From assembly GCA_016183935.1 (NCBI GenBank), contig JACPDR010000010.1:1-41285 (forward strand): a stretch of 41,285 nt of DNA, given 5' to 3'. Of this stretch, positions 1 to 9,630 are shown piece after piece; the first letter of the stretch is position 1, and each line of letters opens with the position of its first letter. Origin of the DNA: Caulobacterales bacterium (lineage in GTDB: Bacteria; Pseudomonadota; Alphaproteobacteria; Caulobacterales; Caulobacteraceae). The notes under the pieces were generated by a model. The model was not told the origin of the DNA. It saw nothing but the letters and a program-made list of their open reading frames with translations, and made no database searches. The position numbers and the translations under genes were made by a program.

Positions 1-304
1 CTCGGCGACCTCAGGATGACCGGAATACCGGCCGGGGCGTCCGGCGGCGCATTGGTGGCGGGCGTCCGATACACGGCCACGACGGTTTCGCCCGTCCTGT
101 AGACGTCGGACCAGACGACGCCGTCCCGCGGGTGCGTTTCGATCGGACTCCATCCACCGGATTGCGCCAGTTCGGCGACGGCGGATCGGTCGCCGCCCGT
201 AGCCACGCAGATCCGGACGAAGCTTTCCGCCGCGTCGCTGGGCGCGCCCTCGGGCTGCAGGCCCGCAACGGCGGCCACCGCGAGAAGGCTTGGCAGAACC
301 AGCA

Positions 305-305
<1 letters not shown>
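1..305 (-). CDS. Small secreted protein, NMCC_0638-like, 3' end outside the window
   Basis: The gene reads leftward and runs off the window, so 101 codons are visible. I place the start at a GTG whose G is the last base of the sucC stop (TAGTG), which implies translational coupling to sucC. The first 14 or so residues (VLVLPSLLAVAAVAG) look like a short signal peptide. The following F-x-x-I-C-V-A-T-x-G-D-x-x-A-V pattern matches the same pattern in the gene at 1659-2114, so the two are paralogs flanking sucC. Function is unknown; the family name is recalled from similarity of pattern and was not tested. The usual sucC neighbour, sucD, is not seen before the window edge. Confidence 0.6.
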
Positions 306-1495
<1,190 letters not shown>

Positions 1496-1526
1496 GGATG
1501 CCGCCTTCGGGGGAGAGTCGGCCGTG

Positions 1527-1556
1527 CTTATAGGACCCGCGCCTTCGCAGGTGCAA
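1527..1556 (-). promoter_or_regulatory. Candidate sucC promoter
   Basis: On the minus strand TTGCAC (1556-1551) and TATAAG (1532-1527) are 18 bases apart, with the -10-like box about 32 bases before the sucC ATG. The -10 box fits the general consensus well and the -35 only moderately. It lies downstream of the terminator at 1589-1618, as expected for a separate transcription unit. Confidence 0.4.
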
Positions 1557-1588
1557 CAGCCTGTCGCGACCGGGACGCGGCGGACAGC

Positions 1589-1618
1589 AAAACGCTCCCC
1601 GCCTTCGGGCGGAGAGCG
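1589..1618 (-). terminator. Rho-independent terminator after the 1659-2114 gene
   Basis: An 11-pair stem (1593-1603 with 1608-1618, one C-A mismatch) closes on a four-base TTCG loop. Read on the minus strand it is followed by TTTT. It separates the small secreted protein gene upstream from sucC downstream. Confidence 0.75.
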
Positions 1619-1658
1619 CTTGCGGTTCGGGCGGGCGGACGCGGCCGCCCGGGCCCGA

Positions 1659-2114
1659 CTACCGGATCGGGCGGATGGCGGTCAGGCTGGTGCTGTCCGC
1701 CTCGGTGGTGACCTGGACGAAGGTCACGTCGCCGGCGCGGTAGGCGTCCTCGCTCGGGGCGTAGGCGTAGAGGCCGGCGCCGGCGTCGACCGGCAGGGAC
1801 ACGCCGCCCAGCACGCCGGTGATCCCGGCCGTCAGGTCCGGCTGGGCCGGCTGGCTGGTCAGCATGCAGGCCTGGCGCTTGCCGTCCGGCGCGGCCTGTT
1901 CGCCGACCACCAGGTTGCGGGCCACGCCCTCGCCGGTGTGGGTCCAGACGGTCATGCCGTCCTGCTGGGCCGGCTCGGACCAGGTGCCCTGGGCCGCGGC
2001 GGCGGCGGTCACGGCGGCGACGTCGCCCTTGGTGGCGACGCACAGCGACTTGAAGTCGTCAGCCGGCGCCGGGGCGGCGGTCACGGCGGCGGCGAACAGA
2101 AGCGTGGCGATCAT
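1659..2114 (-). CDS. Small secreted protein, NMCC_0638-like
   Basis: A 151-residue exported protein of unknown function. The ATG at 2114 follows an in-frame TTG at 2117 and is the better start. The first 15 residues ([15 protein letters not shown]) form a signal peptide. The mature part contains [15 protein letters not shown], the pattern shared with the protein that starts on the sucC stop codon, and two cysteines (in CVAT and QACML) that could form a disulfide. It has its own terminator, so it appears to be a single-gene unit. The two copies around sucC suggest local duplication and divergence. The family name is a tentative recall. Confidence 0.7.
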   Translation of the reverse strand: MIATLLFAAAVTAAPAPADDFKSLCVATKGDVAAVTAAAAAQGTWSEPAQQDGMTVWTHTGEGVARNLVVGEQAAPDGKRQACMLTSQPAQPDLTAGITGVLGGVSLPVDAGAGLYAYAPSEDAYRAGDVTFVQVTTEADSTSLTAIRPIR

Positions 2115-2227
2115 CAATACGAACTCTCTTGGTGGCGGGGGAGGAGGGCGGGACGCAAAGGGCGCCCCGCGATCGAGGTCAATCTGACTCGAAAAGCAGC
2201 GTCAATAAGGCCGGGACGCGCCCGGCT

Positions 2228-3760
2228 TCAGGCGACCCAGTCCCGCTTCAGCGTCCGCGACGCCCCGAACAGCAGGGCCGAGGCCAGCAGGTAGAAGCCC
2301 ATGCCGGTATAGATCGCCCAGCGCAGGCTCTCGTCGCCGAAGCGCGGGGCCAGCAGGTCGCTCATCCAGCCGAAATAATAGAAGCCCACGGCCAGGCCGA
2401 GCAGGTTGTTGATCAGCAGGAACAGCGCCGAGGCGGTCGAGCGCATGGCCGCCGGAACGAGGTGCTGCACCGCCGCCGTGATCGGCCCCAGCCAGGCCAG
2501 GTTCAGGCCGGTCGGGATCAGGAAGATCAGGAAGGCGAGGATCAGTTGCTGGGCGTTGGTGCCGCCGCCCGGCAGCACCAGGCCGATCAGCCACGGTGAG
2601 TTCATCGCGGCGATGAACAGCGGCGCCGAGATCAGGAAGGCGATGGCGGGGACCAGCGGATAGGCCCCCTTGCCGCGCTTCGACAGCTTGTCGGCGAAGA
2701 AGCCGCCCAGCCAGATGCCGAGCGTGCCGCCGACCATGGCGATGCCGGCGTAGTACCAGGCGGTCTGGCTCAGGGTCAGGTCGAAGCTGCGTACGAAGAA
2801 CGTCGGCAGCCAGCCGGCGACGCCGTAACCGCAGATCGACGACGACGCCGCGCCGAGCGCCAGCAGCCAGAAGCTCTTCTTGGGGATGACCGCCGAGGCC
2901 GTGATGCGGGCGATCCACAGCGATATGCCGACCACCGTGGCCAGCAGGCCCGCAAAGCCCCACGTCATTCCGGCATTGCGCTGGTCCATGAGCAGGTACA
3001 GCGCCGCGCCGACCGCCAGGGCCGCTGCGCCGATCGCCAGCATGATCATGGAGGCGATCGCGCCCGCGCGCCGGGAATCCGCTGACACGGGCGCCGCCGT
3101 GGCGACGGGGGTCGGCTCTGGGCCGGTTCGGGCCATCGCCTCGGCCGCGGCCGCGGCATCGGTCCCGCCGCGCTTCGGATCGCGTACGGTCAGGCGCAGC
3201 AGCGGGGCCAGCAGCAGGCCCAGAAGGCCGACGACGATGAAGGCCGTCTGCCAGTTCCACCGCGCCGCCACCAGGCCGCCGACAAGAGTGCCCGCCGCCG
3301 TGCCGATCGGGATGCCGAAGGCGAACACCGCCAGCGCCCGGGCCCGCTGTGACGGCGGGAAATAGTCCGAGATCAGCGAATAGGCCGGGGCCACCCCGCC
3401 GGATTCGCCGACGCCGACGCCCATGCGGTACAGGAACAGCTGGGTGAAGGAGGTCGCGGTCCCGCACAGGGCGGTGAAGCCCGACCAGACCGCCAGCGCG
3501 CCGGTCATGATCCACACCCGGCTGAAGCGGTCGGCCAGCCAGGCCAGCGGAATGGCGAGGGTCGAATAGACGCTGGCGAAGGCGATGCCGCCCAACAAGC
3601 CGAACTGGGTGTCGGTGAGGCCGAAATGCTCGATCAGTTTCGGCCCGAGGATGCCGATGATCTGCCGGTCGAGGAAGTTCAACGCATAGATCAGCACCAG
3701 CACGGCCAGCACATAGTAGCGGTAGCCCGGGCGGACGGGCTCGGCGGCCGTGGCTCTCAT
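2228..3760 (-). CDS. MFS transporter, spinster-like
   Basis: A 510-residue inner-membrane major facilitator. I start it at the ATG at 3760, which has GAGGGA seven to eight bases upstream, rather than at the longer reading frame. The N-terminal half shows LNFLDRQIIGILGP, the A-loop signature LAWLADRFSR and the helix with RMGVGVGESGGVAP, typical of spinster-type MFS carriers in alphaproteobacteria. Between the two six-helix halves there is an Ala/Pro-rich linker and then two extra hydrophobic stretches (AIASMIMLAIGAAALAV and GFAGLLATVVGISLW), giving about 14 helices. It lies directly downstream of a TonB receptor gene but beyond a terminator, so the two may be co-regulated rather than fully co-transcribed. 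The substrate is unknown. Confidence 0.85.
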   Translation of the reverse strand: MRATAAEPVRPGYRYYVLAVLVLIYALNFLDRQIIGILGPKLIEHFGLTDTQFGLLGGIAFASVYSTLAIPLAWLADRFSRVWIMTGALAVWSGFTALCGTATSFTQLFLYRMGVGVGESGGVAPAYSLISDYFPPSQRARALAVFAFGIPIGTAAGTLVGGLVAARWNWQTAFIVVGLLGLLLAPLLRLTVRDPKRGGTDAAAAAEAMARTGPEPTPVATAAPVSADSRRAGAIASMIMLAIGAAALAVGAALYLLMDQRNAGMTWGFAGLLATVVGISLWIARITASAVIPKKSFWLLALGAASSSICGYGVAGWLPTFFVRSFDLTLSQTAWYYAGIAMVGGTLGIWLGGFFADKLSKRGKGAYPLVPAIAFLISAPLFIAAMNSPWLIGLVLPGGGTNAQQLILAFLIFLIPTGLNLAWLGPITAAVQHLVPAAMRSTASALFLLINNLLGLAVGFYYFGWMSDLLAPRFGDESLRWAIYTGMGFYLLASALLFGASRTLKRDWVA

Positions 3761-3822
3761 GGCGTTTCCCTCGACTTGGTCTTGTTCGTTGGCGGGACGG
3801 TAGCGACGCCGCGGCCCGCCGT

Positions 3823-3860
3823 AAAAGAAAAAGGGCGGCGGCCCAGGTGAACCGCCGCCC
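3823..3860 (-). terminator. Rho-independent terminator after the TonB receptor gene
   Basis: A perfect nine-pair GGGCGGCGG/CCGCCGCCC stem (3833-3841 with 3852-3860) is followed on the minus strand by TTTTTCTTTT. It lies 37 bases past the receptor stop and ahead of the MFS start, so expression of the MFS gene would need read-through or its own promoter. Confidence 0.85.
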
Positions 3861-3897
3861 ATGATCAGATGCGATCAGGCTTCAGGAGTCTTTCGGA

Positions 3898-6108
3898 TCA
3901 GAACTTGACCTGCACCGAGGCGGTCACGGTCTGCGGCGGGCCGTAGTAGCCGATCAGCGAGTTGTTGAAGAGCGCGCCCGGGAAGGCGTAGGCGCCCACG
4001 CGGTACTCCTCGTCGGTCAGGTTCTTGCCGTACAGGCCGAGCGTGTAGCGGTCGGTCGGATCGGTCCAGACGATCGACAGGTCGACCAGCGAATAGGCCT
4101 CCTGGTCGAGGATCGGGTTCGGGAACTCGAACTGGCTGTAGTCGTCCCGGTAGGAAACCGACGGCGTCACCGCCAGCTCGCCGCCGCCCAGGTCGCCGCG
4201 CCACGTCAGACCGAAATAGCCCGTCCACTTCGGCGCGTTCTGCAGCACCACCTGGTCGGAGATGTCCTCGTAGGTGGCGGTGGCCAGGTTGTAGCGGATG
4301 AACTCGTCGAACTCTGCCTCGAGATAGCCGACCGCGAGGTTGGCGGTCAGGTTTTCGGTCAGGAACAGCGCGCCTTCGAACTCGGCCCCGGACAGGGTCG
4401 ACTGGCCGACGTTGTCGACGAAGCTGGCCACGTTGGCGCCCGCGGGCACCTGGGTGGTGACCTGCTGGTCCTCGTAGGTGTTGTGGAACAGGGCCGAACT
4501 GAACGACAGGCGGTTGTCGAACACCGAGCCCTTCAGGCCGACTTCCCACGACTCCACCGTTTCCGGGTCATAGCCGTTGACCGTGTCCGGGGTCAGTCTG
4601 GCGTCGCCGCGCATGTCGAAGCCGCCCGACTTGAAGCCGTTCGACCACGAGACGTAGCCGGTCACGTCGTCCGACATGTCGTACGACAGGGCGACCCGCG
4701 GCGAGAAGTCGGTGAAGTCCTTCTCGTTGGTATAGAGGGTGTTCTGCACCAGCGGCGTGGCGTCAGGGCCTCCGGTCAGCGGCGTACGGCCGACGCCGAG
4801 GAAGGTGGCGCGATTGACGTGGCCGGTCTTGGTGTCCTGCGTATAGCGGGCGCCGAGGCCCAGGTGCAGACGCTCCGTCAGGTCCAGGTTGATGTCGGCG
4901 AAGGCCGCGATGCTGCCGGTGTCGACGTAGCCGCCGGTGCCGATGGTGATGCCCGCCGCGCCCAGCACGGTGTCGAACGCGCCCTCGGCGTGGCCGTCGA
5001 GGAAGTAGGTCCCGATCACGCCCTGCATGCGGTCGTAGTCGAACAGGAACTGGAACTCCTGCGTCAGCTGGTCGTCGGCGTAGTAGGCCGGGATGTCCAG
5101 CGTCGGCGCCGGGGTGTTGTCGAAGTCGATGACCGTGTCGGTCTCGCCCTCGCGCCAGGCCGTGATCGACTTGAACGTCCAGTGCTCGTTCATGTCCAGT
5201 TGCACGGTGGCCGAGAAGCCCTGGTTCATCACCGAGTTCTCGTCGCCGATGCCGGCGTAGGTGTCGTAGACGCTGTCCGGAATTCCGGCGCCCGGTCCGA
5301 CGCCCGCCACTTCGCGGTGGCCGTGGCGGGGATTGGAATCGTCCTCGACCCGGTCATAGGCCAGGCGGATCGACATCTCCTCGCGCGGTTCCCACTCGGC
5401 GCTCAGGCGGCCGGCCAGCACGTCCTTGTTGTAGTGTTCGGCGCCCGTGTTCAGGTTCTCGCCAAAGCCGTCGCGCTGATAGCTGGCGATGGCGCCGCCG
5501 ACGCGGAAATTGTCGGCCAGCGGCACGCTGCCCGAAGCCAGCAGGTCGATCTGGTTGTAGCTGCCGTAGGCCCCGCGCAGGGTCATTTCCGAATCCTGCG
5601 ACAGGCGCGAGGTCACGTATTTGATCGCGCCGCCGACCGTGTTGCGGCCGTACAGTGAGCCCTGCGGTCCGCGCAGCACCTCGATGCGCTCGATGTCGAA
5701 GATGTCGAGCACGGCGCCCTGCGGACGGGCCACGTAGACGTCGTCGATGTACAGGCCCACGCCGGGCTCGAAGCCCCACAGCGGATCCTGCTGGCCGACG
5801 CCGCGGATGAAGGAGATCAGGGTCGAGTTCGAGCCGCGGGCCACCTGGACCGTCGCGTTCGGGGTCTGCTGCTGCAGCGCCGTGATGTCCGAGGCGCCGG
5901 TCTCTTCCAGGCGTTCGGCGCCCAGGGCCGAGACCGAGATCGGCACGTCCTTCAGCGCTTCGTCGCGGCGCCGGGCGGTAACGATGACGTCGCCGACGGC
6001 GGCGGCTTCTTCCTGGGTCTGAGTCGGCGCGTCCTGCGCCACGGCGACGGTCGACAGCGCGCCCCAGGCGGCGCCCGCGAGCAAGGCGGTCTTGATATAG
6101 CGGTTCAT
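3898..6108 (-). CDS. TonB-dependent receptor
   Basis: A 736-residue outer-membrane active transporter. The ATG at 6108 gives a clean signal peptide (MNRYIKTALLAGAAWGALST..AVAQ); an in-frame ATG four codons earlier is possible. The mature N-terminus has the TonB-box-like VGDVIVTARRR, followed by the plug domain with ISVSALGAERLEETG, GVGLYIDDVYVARPQG and RIEVLRGPQGSLYGRNTVGG. The remainder is the 22-strand barrel, ending in an aromatic terminal residue (ASVQVKF), as outer-membrane barrels do. There is no FecR/sigma-signalling extension. The divergent TetR gene and the following MFS carrier suggest a regulated uptake pair for a small organic ligand; the ligand cannot be read from sequence. Confidence 0.95.
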   Translation of the reverse strand: MNRYIKTALLAGAAWGALSTVAVAQDAPTQTQEEAAAVGDVIVTARRRDEALKDVPISVSALGAERLEETGASDITALQQQTPNATVQVARGSNSTLISFIRGVGQQDPLWGFEPGVGLYIDDVYVARPQGAVLDIFDIERIEVLRGPQGSLYGRNTVGGAIKYVTSRLSQDSEMTLRGAYGSYNQIDLLASGSVPLADNFRVGGAIASYQRDGFGENLNTGAEHYNKDVLAGRLSAEWEPREEMSIRLAYDRVEDDSNPRHGHREVAGVGPGAGIPDSVYDTYAGIGDENSVMNQGFSATVQLDMNEHWTFKSITAWREGETDTVIDFDNTPAPTLDIPAYYADDQLTQEFQFLFDYDRMQGVIGTYFLDGHAEGAFDTVLGAAGITIGTGGYVDTGSIAAFADINLDLTERLHLGLGARYTQDTKTGHVNRATFLGVGRTPLTGGPDATPLVQNTLYTNEKDFTDFSPRVALSYDMSDDVTGYVSWSNGFKSGGFDMRGDARLTPDTVNGYDPETVESWEVGLKGSVFDNRLSFSSALFHNTYEDQQVTTQVPAGANVASFVDNVGQSTLSGAEFEGALFLTENLTANLAVGYLEAEFDEFIRYNLATATYEDISDQVVLQNAPKWTGYFGLTWRGDLGGGELAVTPSVSYRDDYSQFEFPNPILDQEAYSLVDLSIVWTDPTDRYTLGLYGKNLTDEEYRVGAYAFPGALFNNSLIGYYGPPQTVTASVQVKF

Positions 6109-6149
6109 GTGAAGCCCCATTCCAGTGTTTCCAGCCCGAGACGCTTTTT

Positions 6150-6202
6150 ATTCAGCGTTCAATGATTTTCTCGGACCGTAATCGTTTTCGGCCTGCTGTC
6201 AA
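6150..6202 (-). promoter_or_regulatory. Candidate receptor promoter and TetR operator region
   Basis: The 178-base gap between the receptor and tetR is more A+T rich than its surroundings. On the minus strand TTGACA (6202-6197) is followed after 16 bases by TACGGT (6180-6175), a weak -10. An imperfect 14-base palindrome (6150-6163, 10 of 14 matching) lies just downstream. TetR proteins usually bind such palindromes in the divergent intergenic region. Which element is the operator is inference. Confidence 0.35.
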
Positions 6203-6286
6203 ACGGCGACGCTTGCCCGGCGACGGCCCGCAACCCGACTGTGGCGCCGTTGCCATGACGGCCTGACGCGGCCTAGCGTAGCCGCC

Positions 6287-7024
6287 ATGACCAAGCCCGA
6301 CGCGCCAGTCTCCGCCGCCGCCGCCACGCCCGCGCGCCGGGGCCGGCCGTCGAAGAAGCGGGCCGAGGGCGCCGCGGACACCCGCGAGTCCATCCTCGAC
6401 GCCGCAGAGGACCTGTTCTCCAAGCACGGCTTTTACGGCGTCACCATCCGCGAGGTGGCGCGCGAGGCCGGCGTCGATACGGCGCTGGTGCACTATTATT
6501 TCGGGGCCAAGCGGGCCCTGTTCGACGCCGTCTTCCTGCGCCGCGCCGAGGTGTGGAACAGCGACCGGGTCAACGCCATCAACCGCTACGCGGAGGCGGC
6601 GGGGGCGGACATGACGCTCGAGGGATTGCTCGCCGCCTTCCTGCATTCGCCGTTCGAATGGGCGCTGAAGGGCGGGCCGGGGTGGAAGCACTACGCCGCC
6701 CTGGTGGCCCAGACCAACGCCAATCCGATGTTCGGCGGCGAGATCATGACCCGCTATTTCGACCCGACCGCGCGGCGACTGATCGAGCTGATCAAACGGG
6801 TCCTGCCGGACGCCCGCGAGGAAGACCTCTACTGGGGCTACCACAACCTCTCCGGGGCCCTGACCCTGACGCTGGGCGAGACCGGCCGGCTCGACCGCCT
6901 GTCCGGCGGCCTGTGCCGCTCCGGCGACCTCGAGGCCGCCGGCGCCTACATGGTCCGCTTCGCGGCGGCCGGCTTCCGGGCGGTGTGCGCGCCCGGCGAC
7001 CCACTCCCTAGCCGAACACCATAG
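6287..7024 (+). CDS. TetR/AcrR family transcriptional regulator
   Basis: A 245-residue cytoplasmic repressor. After an Ala/Pro-rich basic leader (ARRGRPSKKR) the TetR helix-turn-helix is clear at about residues 32-80: RESILDAAEDLFSKHGFYGV, then IREVAREAGVDTALVHYYFG. The C-terminal part is the ligand-binding and dimer domain, and is of the long type with a DUF1956-like region. It is divergent from the TonB receptor gene and most likely controls it and possibly itself. No Shine-Dalgarno is obvious before the ATG. Its last 17 bases overlap the 3' end of the convergent DUF2306 gene. The inducer is unknown. Confidence 0.9.
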   Translation: MTKPDAPVSAAAATPARRGRPSKKRAEGAADTRESILDAAEDLFSKHGFYGVTIREVAREAGVDTALVHYYFGAKRALFDAVFLRRAEVWNSDRVNAINRYAEAAGADMTLEGLLAAFLHSPFEWALKGGPGWKHYAALVAQTNANPMFGGEIMTRYFDPTARRLIELIKRVLPDAREEDLYWGYHNLSGALTLTLGETGRLDRLSGGLCRSGDLEAAGAYMVRFAAAGFRAVCAPGDPLPSRTP

Positions 7025-7538
7025 CCCACATCATCCGGCCCGGCAGAAAGGCGAGGGAGCCCGCCACCAGCAGGCCGCCCACGAACATGCCGGTCATCGC
7101 GCGCCGATGGTCCCTCACCCTGTGGCGGCGGGCGGCGTACACCGCCATCGGCAGGGCCACGATCGTCCAGCCGCTGATCAGGTGAATGAAGGAGAAGCCG
7201 CCGGCGTTGATCTGGCGGATGAACAGCGAGCTGATCGCCGTCGTCCCCATCGCCGCCACCCAGGTCCAGCCGAGGGCGCGATGCAGGCGGTCGCCCTTCA
7301 CCCCGGCCAGCAGCACGGTCCCGATGGCCAGGGCGAGCACGGCGGCGGCGACATGCAGCTGCACGGCGACGGTCGCCCGTAGCAGCAGCGACAGGTCGGG
7401 CGCGTGCGGCCGCGGCATCGCCGCGGCCCCCGGTCGGAGCAGGAGCCAGCCGGCGATCGCCGCGGCGGCCGACCCGCCGACGAGGCTGGCGGCGTGACGG
7501 CGCAGGAAGGACGGGCGGGCGAGGGCGGGGTCGGACAT
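7008..7538 (-). CDS. DUF2306 family membrane protein
   Basis: A 176-residue inner-membrane protein with four or five predicted helices: AAAIAGWLLLRPGAA, a helix around VHVAAAVLALAIGTVLL, ALGWTWVAAMGTTAI, LISGWTIVALPMAVYA and MFVGGLLVAGSLAFL. Histidines and the pattern HRALGWTW, SSLFI, FSFIHLISGWT, HRVRDHRRAMTGMF fit the DUF2306 family, whose function is unknown. GGAG lies a few bases before the ATG. The gene is divergent from the LytTR regulator at 7711, which may control it. Confidence 0.8.
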   Translation of the reverse strand: MSDPALARPSFLRRHAASLVGGSAAAAIAGWLLLRPGAAAMPRPHAPDLSLLLRATVAVQLHVAAAVLALAIGTVLLAGVKGDRLHRALGWTWVAAMGTTAISSLFIRQINAGGFSFIHLISGWTIVALPMAVYAARRHRVRDHRRAMTGMFVGGLLVAGSLAFLPGRMMWAMVFG

Positions 7539-7603
7539 GTTGTCTCCGGGGTCGAACGATCCCGGACCCTGCCTCGCGGCGATGGATCGGGCCCGGCCGC
7601 CTG

Positions 7604-7652
7604 CGTGAACGACCGCCGGAAATCCGCCAGCGGCCGCCCGTGGCCGTTCACG
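7604..7652. promoter_or_regulatory. Inverted repeat between DUF2306 and LytTR genes
   Basis: CGTGAACG (7604-7611) and its exact complement CGTTCACG (7645-7652) are 33 bases apart in the 172-base divergent gap. Imperfect direct copies of GAACGACCGCC are also present at about 7609 and 7660. LytTR proteins typically bind pairs of direct repeats, so the direct copies are the more relevant candidates. No strong promoter boxes are seen. Confidence 0.3.
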
Positions 7653-7710
7653 AAGCGCCGACGACCACCGCCTTCAACAGCCCGGCGATTCATGGTCTCA
7701 AGGACGGACG

Positions 7711-8469
7711 ATGACCCCCGCCAGCCGCCCGACCCGGACAGACTTCCTGCGCGGCCTCGCCGTGGCCGTGGCCGCCGGCGTCTTCCTCGCGCTCAGCGGC
7801 GCGTTCGGCACGGGAGAGGCGCCCCCCGCCAGGCGTCTCGCCTACTGGATCGCCGTGATGATCGCCGGCGGGTTGTGGGGCCACCTGTGCGCCCTGGCGG
7901 CGCGGCGGTTCATCGATCTGGACCGGCGTCCGTGGCTGGCGTCGGCCGCGATCAGCCTGGCCATAGCCGTCCCGGGGACGGTGCTGGTCTGGGCCGCGAC
8001 CGGCCTGTTCTTCTTCGGCGCCCTGCCGCCGACCAGTCGCATCCCGGGCTTCCTGCTGCCGGTGCTGCTGGTCACCGCGGCGATGACCACCCTCAACCTG
8101 TTCCTCGCCCGCGGCCGGCCGACGATCACCCGCGCGACCGCCCTCGGGGGCCCGCCGGTCCGCTTTCTGGAGCGCCTGCCGCCCCGCCTGCGGGGCGCCC
8201 GTCTGCTCGCCGTCGAGGCCGAGGACCACTACCTTCGCCTCCACACCGACCGGGGCTCCGACCTGATCCTGATGCGCCTGTCCGACGCCCTGGACGAATT
8301 ACGCGGCCTTGAGGGGGCCCGGACCCACCGCTCCTGGTGGGTGGCCCGCGACGCCGTGACCGGGGCCAGGCGCGGGGACGGGCGCGCCACCCTGTCGCTC
8401 GACGGCGGTCTCCAGGCCCCGGTCAGCCGCCGTTACGCCCGCGGGCTGCGCGCCGCCGGCTGGTACTAG
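7711..8469 (+). CDS. Membrane-anchored LytTR-type transcriptional regulator
   Basis: A 252-residue protein with four transmembrane helices in the first 135 residues (for example LAVAVAAGVFLALSG, LAYWIAVMIAGGLWG, AAISLAIAVPGTVLV, GFLLPVLLVTAAMTTL). A LytTR DNA-binding domain follows at about residues 150-250: LLAVEAEDHYLRLHT, LILMRLSDALDEL, HRSWWVARDAV and PVSRRYARGLR match the beta-strand and loop signatures of the family. Such proteins bind DNA from the membrane and often control an adjacent membrane partner; the DUF2306 gene is the obvious candidate. Its stop codon overlaps the stop of the convergent DUF2167 gene (CTAG). Confidence 0.88.
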   Translation: MTPASRPTRTDFLRGLAVAVAAGVFLALSGAFGTGEAPPARRLAYWIAVMIAGGLWGHLCALAARRFIDLDRRPWLASAAISLAIAVPGTVLVWAATGLFFFGALPPTSRIPGFLLPVLLVTAAMTTLNLFLARGRPTITRATALGGPPVRFLERLPPRLRGARLLAVEAEDHYLRLHTDRGSDLILMRLSDALDELRGLEGARTHRSWWVARDAVTGARRGDGRATLSLDGGLQAPVSRRYARGLRAAGWY

Positions 8470-9554
8470 GGTCTGGGATCGCCGCCGTCGGTTCCGGCGT
8501 CCGGCGCTTCGCCGGCTTCGGCGGCGGCGGGGGCGGGGGCGGAAACCTCGGCGGCGGCCGGATCATCACCCAGGCCGCCGAGCTCGTACGCCGGCCGCGA
8601 GGGCGAGCTGAAATCGCCGCCCTTCTTGCCGCCGAACAGGGTGGACAGCCAGCGCCACGCCGCCGCCCCGCCGATCACCAGGACGACCCATCCCTTCTTG
8701 AGGAACAGCAGCAGGATGCCGATCAGCCCCGCCTTCTTGGCGACGGCCAGGGCGGCCCCGCCGGCGATGAGGCCGCCGACCCCATAGGCCGCCTTCTTGT
8801 CGACGCCCTCCTGATAGTCGGCGTATTGCGCGCCCGGCTGGAACGAGGCCGTATTCATCAGCTTGGTCGCCTCGCCGCCAATCGACGCCAGATCGCTCAT
8901 CTGGGCGACGATGTTCATGCTCAGCACGCCCGCGCGGCCCAGCACGCGGACGTCGTAGTTCAGCGTGTTTTCGGGGGCGCCCGCGAAGGCGATCTCCTTG
9001 GCCCAGATCAGGTTGTGGCGGACCGGATCATAGCTGGGTTGCTGCGCCCAGCCGACCAGGGTCGAGGCTGCATAGCCGTCGGCGGCGAGGGCCTCGTTGT
9101 CCGCCGCCTCGCTCGCCTTCAGCTGCTTCAGGAGATCGGCATAGTCGATGCTGGCCGCGTCCGCGTCCGCGACATAGCCGTCGCCCACCCAGGTGATGAC
9201 CGCGCCCCAGGTGTCGTCGAGCGGGCTCTTGCCGGCCGGAAAGACCATGCCCAGCACGCCCTCCACCACCGACGGCGGATTGCCCCAGCCCTCGACCAGC
9301 ACCCGGCGGGCGTCGGCCGCCTCGAGGAAATAGTAGGCCTCGCCCAGCGCCAGGGTGGCCTTCGGGCCCGGCAGGCTGATGTCGCCGGTCCGCGGCTTCA
9401 GACTGTCGAGGAGGGCCTCCATCCGGCGGATCTCCGCCTGCTGTTCAGCGGTGGGCTGGTCCGGCGACGGGTCCGAGGACTGGGCGGCCGTCGGGCTCGC
9501 GGTCGCCAGAAGGCCGAGCGCCAGCAGCAGCGCGGCGAAGACTTTGCGGATCAT
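8466..9554 (-). CDS. DUF2167 domain-containing membrane protein
   Basis: A 362-residue exported protein. The ATG at 9554 follows GGGGGGAG at seven bases and gives a signal peptide (MIRKVFAALLLALGLLATASPTAAQ). The DUF2167 core spans about residues 60-270, with GWGNPPSVVEGVLGM, GAVITWVGDGYV, LVGWAQQPSYD, LIWAKEIAF and YDVRVLGRAGVLSMN. The C-terminus carries two hydrophobic segments (GGLIAGGAALAVAKKAGLIG and WVVLVIGGAAAW) and an acidic Ala-rich tail that should remain cytoplasmic. The function of the family is unknown. It is convergent with the LytTR gene, with overlapping stop codons. Confidence 0.88.
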   Translation of the reverse strand: MIRKVFAALLLALGLLATASPTAAQSSDPSPDQPTAEQQAEIRRMEALLDSLKPRTGDISLPGPKATLALGEAYYFLEAADARRVLVEGWGNPPSVVEGVLGMVFPAGKSPLDDTWGAVITWVGDGYVADADAASIDYADLLKQLKASEAADNEALAADGYAASTLVGWAQQPSYDPVRHNLIWAKEIAFAGAPENTLNYDVRVLGRAGVLSMNIVAQMSDLASIGGEATKLMNTASFQPGAQYADYQEGVDKKAAYGVGGLIAGGAALAVAKKAGLIGILLLFLKKGWVVLVIGGAAAWRWLSTLFGGKKGGDFSSPSRPAYELGGLGDDPAAAEVSAPAPAAAEAGEAPDAGTDGGDPRP

Positions 9555-9630
9555 GTGAAACTCCCCCCGCCGCACAGGTTGCACCAGCGGTTGAAGCTTG
9601 CCTAGAGGCTCTACCGGAGGAATCCGGCGG

